The notes beneath the pieces were generated by a model. The model was not told the DNA's origin and did no database searches. It was given only the letters and a program-made list of their open reading frames with translations. From Streptomyces sp. NBC_00102 (lineage in GTDB: Bacteria; Actinomycetota; Actinomycetes; Streptomycetales; Streptomycetaceae), in NCBI RefSeq assembly GCF_026343115.1, contig NZ_JAPEMC010000001.1, positions 2,914,001-2,978,000 on the forward strand: 64,000 nt of DNA. Direction: 5' to 3'. The number at the start of each line of letters is the position of its first letter. Positions within the stretch are counted from its first letter, which is position 1. Of the stretch, positions 23,762-32,233 are shown piece after piece. The position numbers were made by a program, and so were the translations under genes.

Positions 23762-24430
23762 TCAGCTCTGCACGGCGACGGTCGCCGTCAGCCCGAGCAG
23801 GCTCTCGAGCTCGGCGACCGCGGTGTCCTCGTCCGTCGCGAGGACGGTAGTGATCCCAAGAGCCTCGGCAGGCGGAAGGTTGACCGGATGGTCGTCGACG
23901 AACACGCACGACGTTCCGGGAAGGCCGAGGCGGTCCAAGGTCAGTTGGTAGATCGCCGGGTCCGGCTTCGCCATGCCGACCACTTCGGAGATGACGTGCA
24001 CGTCGAAGAGGTCCCAGATACCGACGTGCTCGTACGGGTTGAAGGGGGCAAGACCGAAGCTGTTCGACAGGAGTGCGAGCCGGTGGCCCGCCTCCTTGGC
24101 CGAGCGAGCGAGGGCCGCCATGCGAGCTGCCGGCGGCACGTTGAACCACGCGCGGCCCATCAGATTCACCGGGTCGACGTCCGCGCCGAGCAGAGCGGCT
24201 GTCCGGGCGTTCCACTCGACCTGACCGAGCTGACCGATCTCCAGCGCCGCATAGAGGCGTCGTCCTTCGGCGGTGTCGTTGAGAGTGGCGCGCCACGCCT
24301 CCGCGTGCAGGCCCTCCGCCTCGGCCCAGAGGCGGAGGGCCGGCCGGGGATCGGCAGTAAGCACTCCGGCGAAGTCCAGGATGAGCCCGCGCGGGGCTGT
24401 GGGCTCGGGGGTACCGGCGGGCATCGGCAT
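23762..24430 (-). CDS. HAD family hydrolase (haloacid dehalogenase-like)
   Basis: A 222-residue HAD hydrolase. Motif I reads LILDFAGVLTADPRPAL: the nucleophile is Asp, but the second Asp of DxD is replaced (DFAG), as in haloacid dehalogenase/epoxide hydrolase-like subgroups that are not classic phosphatases. Other motifs: LALLSNSFG (II), AKPDPAIYQLTLDRLGL (III, Lys) and CVFVDDHPVNLPPAEALGI (IV). The reaction could be dehalogenation or an atypical phosphohydrolysis. ATG at 24430 was chosen as the start with ggagagg upstream; ATG at 24424 or 24460 are alternatives. It is divergent from the gene at 24790 across 360 bp. Confidence 0.88.
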   Translation of the reverse strand: MPMPAGTPEPTAPRGLILDFAGVLTADPRPALRLWAEAEGLHAEAWRATLNDTAEGRRLYAALEIGQLGQVEWNARTAALLGADVDPVNLMGRAWFNVPPAARMAALARSAKEAGHRLALLSNSFGLAPFNPYEHVGIWDLFDVHVISEVVGMAKPDPAIYQLTLDRLGLPGTSCVFVDDHPVNLPPAEALGITTVLATDEDTAVAELESLLGLTATVAVQS

Positions 24431-24789
24431 GGTGGCGAACGTCCTCTCCGTCGACCTCATGGAAACGCTACCCGCGACGAGGCGGCGAGAGAGCTCCCGT
24501 GGCCGACACCGCGCATGGCTGACATCACCGGCAGTGTCAGGGAGTCGATCGCGCACCCTCGCGGAACCCGCTGGTCCACGGCATCGGCCTGCCTCTGCCA
24601 CGCGGACACAAAGCCGTACTACCGAGCCGGCTCGACAGGCGGCATCCGTCAGTCCAGTCCAGTCCACTAACGTCCAGATAACCCAGGGAGTAACGTGCAT
24701 TAGCGGGTAGACACGGCAACTTGGCTTGTGTCAGAGTCAGTTCTGCCGCCAGACAAGGAACGGTGGCCGCACACCCTTGGGGAGGGTTC
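24431..24789. other. Divergent intergenic region between HAD hydrolase and hypothetical gene
   Basis: A 359-bp gene-free stretch that must hold the promoters for both flanking genes. I see two near copies of taacgt (in ctaacgtccag and gtaacgtgcat, around 24668-24694) about 20 bp apart, but no clear -10/-35 pair or riboswitch. Confidence 0.4.
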
Positions 24790-25311
24790 ATGACGCAGGA
24801 CACACAGCTTCAGTTCGTCTCGGTGCCGGTACCGAGCCAGTACGTCACGCAGGTGTACGCCTATCTCGCCGAACTGGCCGGGACCACGGCTGTTACTCCC
24901 CCCGCCTCCGGGGTTCCGCCGGTGGACCCGCCGGAGCATCCGACGGCCGACTCCTCGGACGGCGGCTCGCTTCCGGTGGTGGAGTGGACCGTGGAGGATC
25001 TCCGCCGACTGGCCATCGAGCCGTTGAGCTCGGTCCAGGCGGTCGCCCGTGTACTGGACCTCCTGGCGAAGCAGCCCGACACCCGGGTGAGCTACACCGC
25101 GATCGCCCGCCACTTGGAGATCGAGAAGAAGAACCTGCAAGGCAACCTCTCGGCATTCACCCGCACCGTGCGCAAGCACTACAAGCGCCGCAACTGGCCG
25201 ATGACGTGGGCAGAGGCCCTCACAGACGAGCCGGGGCTGAATTCGGAGTTCTTCTACACGTTGAGCGCACCGGTCGCCGAGCGCTGGCTCCGGGCTCGCG
25301 CCCAGAGCTGA
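24790..25311 (+). CDS. Conserved hypothetical protein with helical DNA-binding-like C-terminus
   Basis: A 173-residue cytoplasmic protein. The N-terminal third is Pro-rich after an initial hydrophobic/aromatic segment (YVTQVYAYLAELAG). From about residue 75 it becomes helical and charged: WTVEDLRRLAIEPLSSVQAVARVLDLLAKQP, split by a Pro, then YTAIARHLEIEKKNLQGNLSAF and FTRTVRKHYKRRNWPMTW. The last block resembles a winged-helix recognition region, so DNA binding is possible but unproven. ATG at 24790 follows ggggagggttc. It is the last chromosomal gene before the tRNA-Thr island and its terminator side faces attL. I do not assign a family. Confidence 0.7.
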   Translation: MTQDTQLQFVSVPVPSQYVTQVYAYLAELAGTTAVTPPASGVPPVDPPEHPTADSSDGGSLPVVEWTVEDLRRLAIEPLSSVQAVARVLDLLAKQPDTRVSYTAIARHLEIEKKNLQGNLSAFTRTVRKHYKRRNWPMTWAEALTDEPGLNSEFFYTLSAPVAERWLRARAQS

Positions 25312-25412
25312 TCTGCCGGACGGGGTGAGGGAGCGGGTCGAGTCGCGCCTTCACCTCCCGCCGGCGGCGCGGCCGAGCACGCTGATCGCTCCCAGCGCAT
25401 CCCCTGAACGAC

Positions 25413-25449
25413 AAAACCCCAGCTCAGAGCGCATCTGAGCTGGGGTTTT
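25413..25449 (-). terminator. Original chromosomal terminator of tRNA-Thr
   Basis: A perfect 16-bp stem aaaaccccagctcaga / tctgagctggggtttt around gcgca, immediately past the displaced tRNA 3' fragment. Before island insertion it would have ended the tRNA-Thr transcript. Confidence 0.8.
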
Positions 25450-25453
25450 CGCG

Positions 25454-25496
25454 GAGCCCCCTGTCGGATTCGAACCGACGACCTACGCATTACAAG
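25454..25496 (-). repeat. attL: 43-bp duplicated 3' end of tRNA-Thr
   Basis: This 43-bp block is identical to 43119-43161 and equals the tRNA-Thr 3' half from the anticodon loop through the T-arm and acceptor stem. Identity stops abruptly on both sides (gcg / tcc before it, ggcc / tgcg after it). It is the left boundary of the genomic island. Confidence 0.93.
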
Positions 25497-25812
25497 GGCC
25501 TGCAAGATCATCCCTTGTGGTGCTGGGCGGTGCCTGTGAATCCCGTTTCCCCAGGTGGGAGACCTGAACCGCTCGCTACGCGTACCACCCGATCCATGCG
25601 GTGCCGCCCCGTCCGCTCACGCACTCCGGGCACGTGATCGCTCGGCCAACACGCCTTCCGTAACCAGAACTGCAACCGCCGAACAGGTCTGCGGTGGGCA
25701 ATCGGCACGCGCGCCGCGTGCTTGCAGCACAGCGAACATGTCCATGACTCCGTTGTGTCACAAGGGGATGGTTTCCCTGCCTGGCCGGTCCCGTGCTGAC
25801 GAAGATGCGCCT
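25497..25812. other. Inner left end of the island, no gene recognised
   Basis: Starts directly after attL. It includes an in-frame upstream extension of the membrane-protein ORF (from 25555), but its residue composition (Arg/Ser/Pro, scattered Cys) is not protein-like. It probably holds the promoter for the membrane protein-helicase-PLD genes. Confidence 0.4.
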
Positions 25813-27051
25813 ATGAACGCGCAAAGCCCCTCGTCGGATGTACTAGAGGTTCCTCCACAGCGTGCCTCTACCGCTCGGCAAGAGCAAGCTACGGCCGAGG
25901 GCCTCAGAGATGGATCCCATACTCAGCCCGCCAGACCAAGGCGGCAGTTGCCGTTGCTCAAGGATCGCGCGACTACGTTGGTCTGGGGTAGGCGACGGGC
26001 CGCAGCTCGCCGTGAGGCCGAGAAGGCAATCGCTGACCTTAGCAAGGCAGCGAACCGCATTGGAATCTCCAGGCCCATGCCGAGGTCAGTACACCTGGCC
26101 GTGCGTCGGGCGCATGCAGGTCGCCGCATCCCATTTCGGATCGTTCAGATGACCCTTGTGCTGTATGCCACTGTTTGGGCATGGCCGGTGCTGCGGGCAC
26201 TGGGCAAGGCTGGCGCCGTAGTGTGGCAGCAGGGGCCGGACCCCACTACATGGTCGAGCTTGGCTGGAGCAGTCCAAAGCTGGACTCATGGGTCCCCCGA
26301 CTACGTTGCCGGCCCCGCCATGCTTTGGCTCATTGCGTCGGTGCCCATTGGCCTGGCCGTGGTGGTGATGACGTATTTCGGCCCCCTCGTGGCCGGCTTC
26401 CTCGCATTTCGGGGCCGTTACCCCGGGCCGCTGGCTGACATGGCAACTGGTGCCCTTGCGTACCGCTACAACCTCACTCTCGTCGCTGCGGAAGCGGTCG
26501 TGGCATGTGGTGAGGCGTACGGGGCGGGAAACGGAGGCCGCGGAGCCCAACGTATGCGCAGCGTGGGCGCGGCCGTGCGTGACGTCGAGGCCGCTGTATG
26601 GGCGGCACGTCAGACCCGAGGGGTTACTCCAGGCCGTCGCTGGCACCGCCGCAAGGCGTTGCACCGACATGCAGGACAGGTCGTAGCGCGTCTTCGCGTG
26701 GCAGAGGAACGTCTCGACGTAGATCCTGCTGCAGCATTGCGCGAACTCGGCGGCCTTCTGGTCACTGTGGCTGAGCGTTACAGCGATGGGCGCGTCGGCG
26801 CACTGCTCGACGAGGCCGAGCTGACCGACGTCACTCCGGCCCGCGATCGTGAAGTGCTGCGACTCGTAGCTGTCGCAGGCCTTACTGCTGTAGGCGCTGC
26901 CCTTTTGTCCATGAGCGGTTTACCGGAGGGAGCGATGGGGCCGGCCATCGCGGCTGTGGGCCTGTGCGCTGTGGCGCTGGTCTACCGGCGACGCGCCCTG
27001 AAGATGCTCGAGATCCTCCCGGTTCCATTCGGTAACGGCGGGCAGCAATGA
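25813..27051 (+). CDS. Multi-pass membrane protein of unknown function, possible defence component
   Basis: A 412-residue protein with a basic cytosolic N-terminus (KDRATTLVWGRRRAAARREAEKA). It has about four membrane helices: MTLVLYATVWAWPVLRAL, AMLWLIASVPIGLAVVVM into YFGPLVAGFLAF, and a C-terminal pair LRLVAVAGLTAVGAALL and AMGPAIAAVGLCAVALVY. A soluble helical loop of about 140 residues (AVRDVEAAVWAARQTRG, VARLRVAEERLDVDPAAALREL) separates the pairs. I recognise no family. Codon 370 is TTA (26920-26922), so full translation needs the bldA leucine tRNA. It precedes the kinase-helicase gene in the same direction, with a small overlapping ORF between, so it may be part of the same operon. 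ATG at 25813 has a weak ribosome-binding site; the start is uncertain. Confidence 0.7.
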   Translation: MNAQSPSSDVLEVPPQRASTARQEQATAEGLRDGSHTQPARPRRQLPLLKDRATTLVWGRRRAAARREAEKAIADLSKAANRIGISRPMPRSVHLAVRRAHAGRRIPFRIVQMTLVLYATVWAWPVLRALGKAGAVVWQQGPDPTTWSSLAGAVQSWTHGSPDYVAGPAMLWLIASVPIGLAVVVMTYFGPLVAGFLAFRGRYPGPLADMATGALAYRYNLTLVAAEAVVACGEAYGAGNGGRGAQRMRSVGAAVRDVEAAVWAARQTRGVTPGRRWHRRKALHRHAGQVVARLRVAEERLDVDPAAALRELGGLLVTVAERYSDGRVGALLDEAELTDVTPARDREVLRLVAVAGLTAVGAALLSMSGLPEGAMGPAIAAVGLCAVALVYRRRALKMLEILPVPFGNGGQQ

Positions 27052-27335
27052 CCGTCATCCGGGAGCGAGGCGGGCTACTACACCATGGGCGGCTCACACG
27101 TCGCCCCCGTGTGCGAAGCGCGTTCTGCCGACGCCGAAGGGCTGACTGCAATCACGCCTCGTTGCCTAGGTCAGGGAAAGCATCTGTCTCGCAGAACGAC
27201 TCCGCAAAAGTCATCGCTCGCCGAGTCCTCGCTGCCTCCGGGCAAACTCCTGACCCGAGGGGAAACGACTGGCAAGATGGCTACTTGGGTGCGCTGCGCG
27301 GCAGCGGGGGAGCAAGGAGCAGTGGGTGGGAATGA
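27048..27335 (+). CDS. Possible small overlapping ORF between membrane protein and kinase-helicase
   Basis: A 95-codon frame starts with ATGA overlap on the membrane-protein stop and ends 9 bp inside the kinase-helicase gene, an arrangement typical of translational coupling. The C-terminal half (AKVIARRVLAASGQTPDP, NDWQDGYLGALRG) is protein-like; the first half is Arg/Cys-rich and less convincing. Codon use is mixed, including CTA and TTG. It could be a real 95-residue protein, a truncated gene, or chance. No family is recognised. Confidence 0.35.
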   Translation: MTVIRERGGLLHHGRLTRRPRVRSAFCRRRRADCNHASLPRSGKASVSQNDSAKVIARRVLAASGQTPDPRGNDWQDGYLGALRGSGGARSSGWE

Positions 27336-30300
27336 CGATCAACGGCCGTTTTCTGTTGCTCCCTCAGGAGGCGCGACTAGGAGGTCTATCTGAGGTTCGC
27401 AAGGCCGTGGACATCAAGAGTGCTGGCGGTGAGCACGTCGCTGTGAAGCTACTCAAACAGCGCGAGGACGACGCGATCACTCGGATCTTCCTGGAGCGGG
27501 AGACCTCCGCGCTCAAGGCACTGAACCACCCTCACATCGTACGGATGCTCGATTCCGGTTGGGATCAAGGGTTGGAGCGGTACTTCATCGCCCTGGAGTG
27601 GATTGACCGCAGCCTCAAGGACGAGATGGCAGACGGCCGCCCCCTTGACTGGTCGGCCTACTTCACGCGTACAGCCAGACCGCTGGTTTCCGCGCTCGCG
27701 TATGCCCACGAGAAGGAGATCGAGCACCGTGATCTGAAGCCGGGAAACGTCCTGCTGACCAGTGACGGCACGGTGAAGCTCGCCGACTTCGGGATCGCCA
27801 AGATTCTGTCCAAGGCCGCGGCCGTGACCGACGAGACGGTAGCGGACTTCCGGTCCGCCCTATACTCGCCGCCCGAGCAGAGTGAGGCAGTCCCGTACGT
27901 CCGTGACGTGTACGCCTATGCGGTCCTGGCCATTCAGGTCCTCTCTCGCAGCCAGGCACGTGACTACCACGATTTGGCGACAGTCCTCGACGGTCTGGAA
28001 CTCGACACCGAGGTCCGCAATGTCCTAAGAACTTGCATCGACTTCGACCCTAAGAAGCGTCCAGCCAACGCTATCGTCCTGGAGCACCGGCTCCTGGAGG
28101 CCGAGCGGGTCTGCGAAAACCGTGATGCCCGCCAACGCAACTCCCTCTGGCTGAAGATGACCCGTCGCGCGGCCGAAAGCCTCAGCGCCGCCCCGGCCAG
28201 CGAAGAGATCGACTGGGACGCTGTGAAGAACACGGTGCTGGCGGACATCTCCGGCACCGTGCACGTCGACTACGGCTACAACGCGCAGAGCGACGAGGTC
28301 GACACCGGCACGGTGCGAGTGTTCGGCCAGAGCCTGTTCCTACGCCTGGTCAACGACGAGGGTCAACGTGACCGGTGCGTAATCGTCTCAGCGGAGGAAC
28401 GAGCAGAGGAATGGATGGCCAAGCGCCGTGCGTCCGCCCTCAAACTCGGCCCCATCCTCACCTGGACGTTCAACGACCCCGGCGAGGACCCGGCGTACGA
28501 CGGCCTCAACCTGCTGCTGGACAGCCTCAATGCGGAACTAGATGCGCGCGAGACCCTGGCCAAGGAGGGTAAGCGCCAGCAGCTCGGCGACCTATTCGAC
28601 GGCTGGCGCCGCGTCCTGGAAGCCCGCGAGGAGGTGGCGGCTAACGGACGGCAGCCGATTCAATACGAACGGTTGGAAGGCGGCGGCCGCACCCGGGTCT
28701 TCCATCTGGCCGCGCCCGATACCACCGCGGAAATCGGCGAAGAGTGGTCGGTCGCGGAGTACCCCTACAGCCGACCTATCGACCGTGGTGAAATCACCAA
28801 CCGTACCGACGACACCGTCGTCCTGCGGATGACGCGTCCCCAGGCCGTCCTGCCTGCCCGGGGTGTGCTGCTGCCCTTTCTCGGACCCAGCCAAAACGCG
28901 ATCAACCGGCAGCGCGACGCGCTCACAGCGGTCGCCGCCGAGCAGACTGCCAATCCCGACCTGCGGCAGATCATCGCAAACCCCACGTCCGTTGAGGTTG
29001 GTCCGCCCACCGAAGTCACCACCTGGGTCCGCGCCGATCTCGACTCAAGCAAACGAGATGTCGTCGCCCATGCCCTAGGCACTCAGGACCTGCTGCTCGT
29101 AGAGGGGCCACCCGGCACCGGCAAGACCACCGTGATCGCTGAGATTGTCGAGCAGACCCTCAGTCGGCACCCCGCCGCGCGCATCCTCATCGTCAGCCAG
29201 ACCCACATCGCCATCGACAACGCCCTCAAGCGTCTTGAAGACGCAGGCATCACCGAACTCGTCCGCCTCGGCCGCGTCGACGATCCACGCGTCGCAGAAA
29301 GCGCCCAGCCGCTGCTGCTCGACCGGCAAGTCAAGAAGTGGACCCAGGGCGTCCGCACGCGCGCAGAACGGCATCTGGAGAATGTGGCCGCCAACAGCGG
29401 CCAGCAGCCCAGCCACCTCAAGGCGGCCCTGGTGCTGGAAGAACTCGCTGCCGTGGCCGCCAACCTCGCCCACGTGACAACTCGCCTCGACGAGCTGGCG
29501 AACCAGCCTGTGCCTGAGCGCACCACCTCAGCCAGGGAGCTCGGCGAGGAAGTCGTCACCACCCGGGCCCGCCGAGAGCAGCTCCTCGAACAGCGGGCGG
29601 AGCTGTTCGCCGACGTGCAGACAATGCTCGACGGCGAGCTCACCCTCCGCGAGGAAATGAGTGCCGCCGACGCCCGCGACGTCGTCGAGGTACTTCTCGG
29701 CCCGGCCGGGCCCGGACGGGAACTGATGCACCTGCTGAGCCTGCAGGGCGAATGGCTGCAGCGTATCGGCACCGACCAGAACCTGATCGCCGGCTTCCTG
29801 CGCACCCGGCGTGTCATCGGCGGGACCGCGCTCGGATTTCTCGGTCACCCGGCGGCCCGGGACCTCGAATTCGACCTGTGTATCTTCGACGAGGCGTCCA
29901 AAGCGACTGCCACCGAGGCGCTGGTGCCGATGGCCAGGGCCAAGCGGTGGGTGTTAGTCGGCGACACCAACCAGCTGCCTCCCATCGATGAGGATCTGCT
30001 GCGCGACGAGAAGATCATGGCCGATCACCAGCTTATCCCTGAATTGGTGAAGACCACCCTGTTCCAGTACTTCGCTAACTCCACCAAGGCCCCCGTCAAG
30101 CATCTACTGCGCGAGCAATACCGGATGATTCCGGCGATCGGCAACATGATCAGCAGCTGCTTCTACGACAACAAGCTGATCTCGCCGAACGATCATGCCC
30201 TTCCCGGCTACAGCACGGTCAACAAGCCCGTTCTCTGGCTGGACACCAGCGCCCTACCGAACCGCCGCGAGGACGAGCAGTCCGCCGCGCAGACCAGTAT

Positions 30301-30754
30301 CTCCAACCGTCTTGAGGGCCAGCTCGCCATGCGACGCCTGGAAGTGATCGACCGGGCCATCGACAAGGGTGTGATCAAGACTCCCAACGGCAAGCGCCTC
30401 GATGTCCTGCTGATCGCCCCCTACGGTCGCCAGGTCGAAGAACTCACCAAGCGCCTAGCCTCCTTGAGGCTCAAGCACATCGCTCCAGAAGTACTCTCCG
30501 TCGACGCGGTACAGGGCCGAGAGTGCGATCTCGTCGTGTTCTCCGTGACCCGCAGTAACCTCAGCGGCCGCTTCGGATTCCTTGGTCAGCCGTACTGGCG
30601 CCGCATTAACGTCGCACTCTCCCGTGCCCGCTACGGCCTGATTATCGTCGGCGATGCCGGCTTCTGCCGCAGCAAGCCAGGCGCTCTGCGCGACGTCCTC
30701 GACTACATGAGCGGCCACCCGGAAGACTGCGAGATCCGCAATGCCTACCTCTAG
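27326..30754 (+). CDS. Ser/Thr kinase-SF1 (COG1112-like) helicase fusion, Mokosh type I-like MkoA
   Basis: A 1142-residue fusion. The N-terminal Hanks-type kinase (about 5-270) has Lys41 (VAVKLLK), catalytic loop HRDLKPGN at 134-141 and DFG at 154-156, but a degenerate Gly-rich loop (EARLGGLSEVRK). A linker of about 290 residues precedes a Upf1-like superfamily 1 helicase: Walker A GPPGTGKT 594-601, Walker B DEAS 855-858, motif III VGDTNQLPPI, LREQYRM, and C-terminal SVDAVQGRECDLVVFSVTRSN (21 residues, beginning SVDAVQG) and RRINVALSRAR. A coiled-coil insertion (about 690-790) splits the helicase. The fusion plus the downstream PLD gene matches what I recall of Mokosh type I anti-phage systems. 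Codon 877 is TTA (29954-29956) within WVLVGD. GTG at 27326 follows aaggag with 6-nt spacing. Confidence 0.88.
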   Translation: MGMTINGRFLLLPQEARLGGLSEVRKAVDIKSAGGEHVAVKLLKQREDDAITRIFLERETSALKALNHPHIVRMLDSGWDQGLERYFIALEWIDRSLKDEMADGRPLDWSAYFTRTARPLVSALAYAHEKEIEHRDLKPGNVLLTSDGTVKLADFGIAKILSKAAAVTDETVADFRSALYSPPEQSEAVPYVRDVYAYAVLAIQVLSRSQARDYHDLATVLDGLELDTEVRNVLRTCIDFDPKKRPANAIVLEHRLLEAERVCENRDARQRNSLWLKMTRRAAESLSAAPASEEIDWDAVKNTVLADISGTVHVDYGYNAQSDEVDTGTVRVFGQSLFLRLVNDEGQRDRCVIVSAEERAEEWMAKRRASALKLGPILTWTFNDPGEDPAYDGLNLLLDSLNAELDARETLAKEGKRQQLGDLFDGWRRVLEAREEVAANGRQPIQYERLEGGGRTRVFHLAAPDTTAEIGEEWSVAEYPYSRPIDRGEITNRTDDTVVLRMTRPQAVLPARGVLLPFLGPSQNAINRQRDALTAVAAEQTANPDLRQIIANPTSVEVGPPTEVTTWVRADLDSSKRDVVAHALGTQDLLLVEGPPGTGKTTVIAEIVEQTLSRHPAARILIVSQTHIAIDNALKRLEDAGITELVRLGRVDDPRVAESAQPLLLDRQVKKWTQGVRTRAERHLENVAANSGQQPSHLKAALVLEELAAVAANLAHVTTRLDELANQPVPERTTSARELGEEVVTTRARREQLLEQRAELFADVQTMLDGELTLREEMSAADARDVVEVLLGPAGPGRELMHLLSLQGEWLQRIGTDQNLIAGFLRTRRVIGGTALGFLGHPAARDLEFDLCIFDEASKATATEALVPMARAKRWVLVGDTNQLPPIDEDLLRDEKIMADHQLIPELVKTTLFQYFANSTKAPVKHLLREQYRMIPAIGNMISSCFYDNKLISPNDHALPGYSTVNKPVLWLDTSALPNRREDEQSAAQTSISNRLEGQLAMRRLEVIDRAIDKGVIKTPNGKRLDVLLIAPYGRQVEELTKRLASLRLKHIAPEVLSVDAVQGRECDLVVFSVTRSNLSGRFGFLGQPYWRRINVALSRARYGLIIVGDAGFCRSKPGALRDVLDYMSGHPEDCEIRNAYL

Positions 30755-32153
30755 CCCTGCCTTCGGCGACGACAGCCTCTTGGCCCTCCGCTTCCACAAC
30801 ACTCGTCCCGGACTCGAACTGATCCAGATCGCGGACGCCGCACTGCCCGTCGCCCGGATCACCGCCGAGGTCCTCGCCCAGGACAGCAAGGACCTCCCGC
30901 TCATGGAGGAATTTGTACTGCGGCTGGTCGAGCACAACGTGAGCAGTGCGCGTGGCATTGCCGGCCTGCTTGGCCTGCCTGAAAATATGGTCGAGCGGAC
31001 CATCGCCGTGCTGTTCGGTTCAGATGACCTTAAATGGGCCCGCCCCACCGCAGCAGACGCAGACCGGGCCCCCGGTCTGCGTCTCACCGACAAGGGTCAT
31101 CTCACCGCTCAGAAAGCCGCTGCGGTAGCGCCCGTGCGGGTCAACCAGCCCCTCGTCTATGACCAGATGCTGTGGAAGGTAGCCCCCTACGACCGCCGCA
31201 CCACCATCCCGCGCGGGCAGGCCGAGGAACACGGCATGATCATGCTGCCCGTGGCGCAGTCCGGGCCCGTCAACGACGGAGCCATCACCGCCGCGGAAAT
31301 CACCGCTCTGCTCCGCGAGAACGGCAACAACAAGCGCGAAGTCCTCCAGGTCAAAGGCATCTCCCAGGCCCCAGCTCGCCGTGTTCTGCCAGTCAAACTC
31401 CTGGTGTACGCCGACCCAGACCGTACCGACGTCGAAGTCGGCATCGTCGTTGACGGCGAACTCAGTCAGGCGCACGAACTCGCCCTCATCGGTCACGGCG
31501 GTGCCAAGGCTCTCGGCATCACCGTGGCGCCACCCCCAGAACGCCCTCTCCTGGACCCGGACCTTGAAAAGGCCCGCGTGCCGCTACAGGAGGTCACCCA
31601 GCACCGTGTAGAACAGGCCGCGTTCCAGCTCGGCGCTCAAGCGCCGACGCCCGGCCCTCCGGCAGTTCAGCGGCGGCCTCAGGCAGACGAGATCCGAGCC
31701 ATCGGCGTCTTCGAGCACCCGGACGTCCTTCACGACGCACTCACCAACGCTCGCCGCCGAATCCTAATCATCTCACCATGGATTAAGAACGCGATCATCA
31801 CCACCGACTTCCTTAGCAACCTTGAACGACGGGTCAACCAAGGCGTCAAAGTAGACATCGCCTACGGCTACGAAGAGAACGACACCAAGACCGACTCGGC
31901 CTCCGTCCGTAAACTCACCAACCTCGCCGACCGCTACCGCGACAAATTCAGCTTCACGCGCCTGAAGAGCACTCACGCAAAGGTTCTCGTCTACGACGAC
32001 GTTTGGGTGACCACGTCCTTCAACTGGCTCTCCTTTAAAGGTGACCCCGAACGCACGTACCGAATGGAAGAAGGAAGCCTCGTCCGTAGCCGCCAGATCG
32101 CCGATACCCAGTACACCCGGTATCTTGAGTTGGTCTCCGACCATCGCAGATAA
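30741..32153 (+). CDS. PLD-family nuclease-like protein, Mokosh type I-like partner
   Basis: A 470-residue protein overlapping the helicase gene by 14 bp. The N-terminal 125 residues look like a winged-helix region (FVLRLVEHNVSSARGIAGLL ... LRLTDKGHLTAQ). The middle holds an uncharacterised beta-rich domain, and a Pro/Gln linker leads to a C-terminal phospholipase-D-type domain. That domain has ILIISPWIKNAIITTDFL and one HxKxxxxD motif, His412-Lys414-Asp419 (STHAKVLVYDDVWVTTSFN). A single HKD per chain implies dimerisation to form the active site, as in Nuc/BfiI-type nucleases. Beside a COG1112 helicase it would be the nuclease effector, acting on nucleic acid unwound or sensed by the helicase; that role is inferred. 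Confidence 0.85.
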   Translation: MPTSSPAFGDDSLLALRFHNTRPGLELIQIADAALPVARITAEVLAQDSKDLPLMEEFVLRLVEHNVSSARGIAGLLGLPENMVERTIAVLFGSDDLKWARPTAADADRAPGLRLTDKGHLTAQKAAAVAPVRVNQPLVYDQMLWKVAPYDRRTTIPRGQAEEHGMIMLPVAQSGPVNDGAITAAEITALLRENGNNKREVLQVKGISQAPARRVLPVKLLVYADPDRTDVEVGIVVDGELSQAHELALIGHGGAKALGITVAPPPERPLLDPDLEKARVPLQEVTQHRVEQAAFQLGAQAPTPGPPAVQRRPQADEIRAIGVFEHPDVLHDALTNARRRILIISPWIKNAIITTDFLSNLERRVNQGVKVDIAYGYEENDTKTDSASVRKLTNLADRYRDKFSFTRLKSTHAKVLVYDDVWVTTSFNWLSFKGDPERTYRMEEGSLVRSRQIADTQYTRYLELVSDHRR

Positions 32154-32233
32154 CTGAGCTGTGTCTACTGAGGTTTAACTCGTGGTGTCGTTACGCAGAT
32201 CTGATGGTCAGGCCGGTCTCGGCGAGGCAGCCG

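Noticed and set aside
25555..25812. Upstream extension of the island membrane protein
   Set aside because: Residues before Met at 25813 are Ser/Arg/Pro/Cys-rich with no motif; likely non-coding, although the chosen start has a weak ribosome-binding site.
27085..27393. A 102-codon frame overlapping the kinase-helicase start
   Set aside because: It runs into the helicase gene in another frame and is less protein-like than the 27048-27335 frame.
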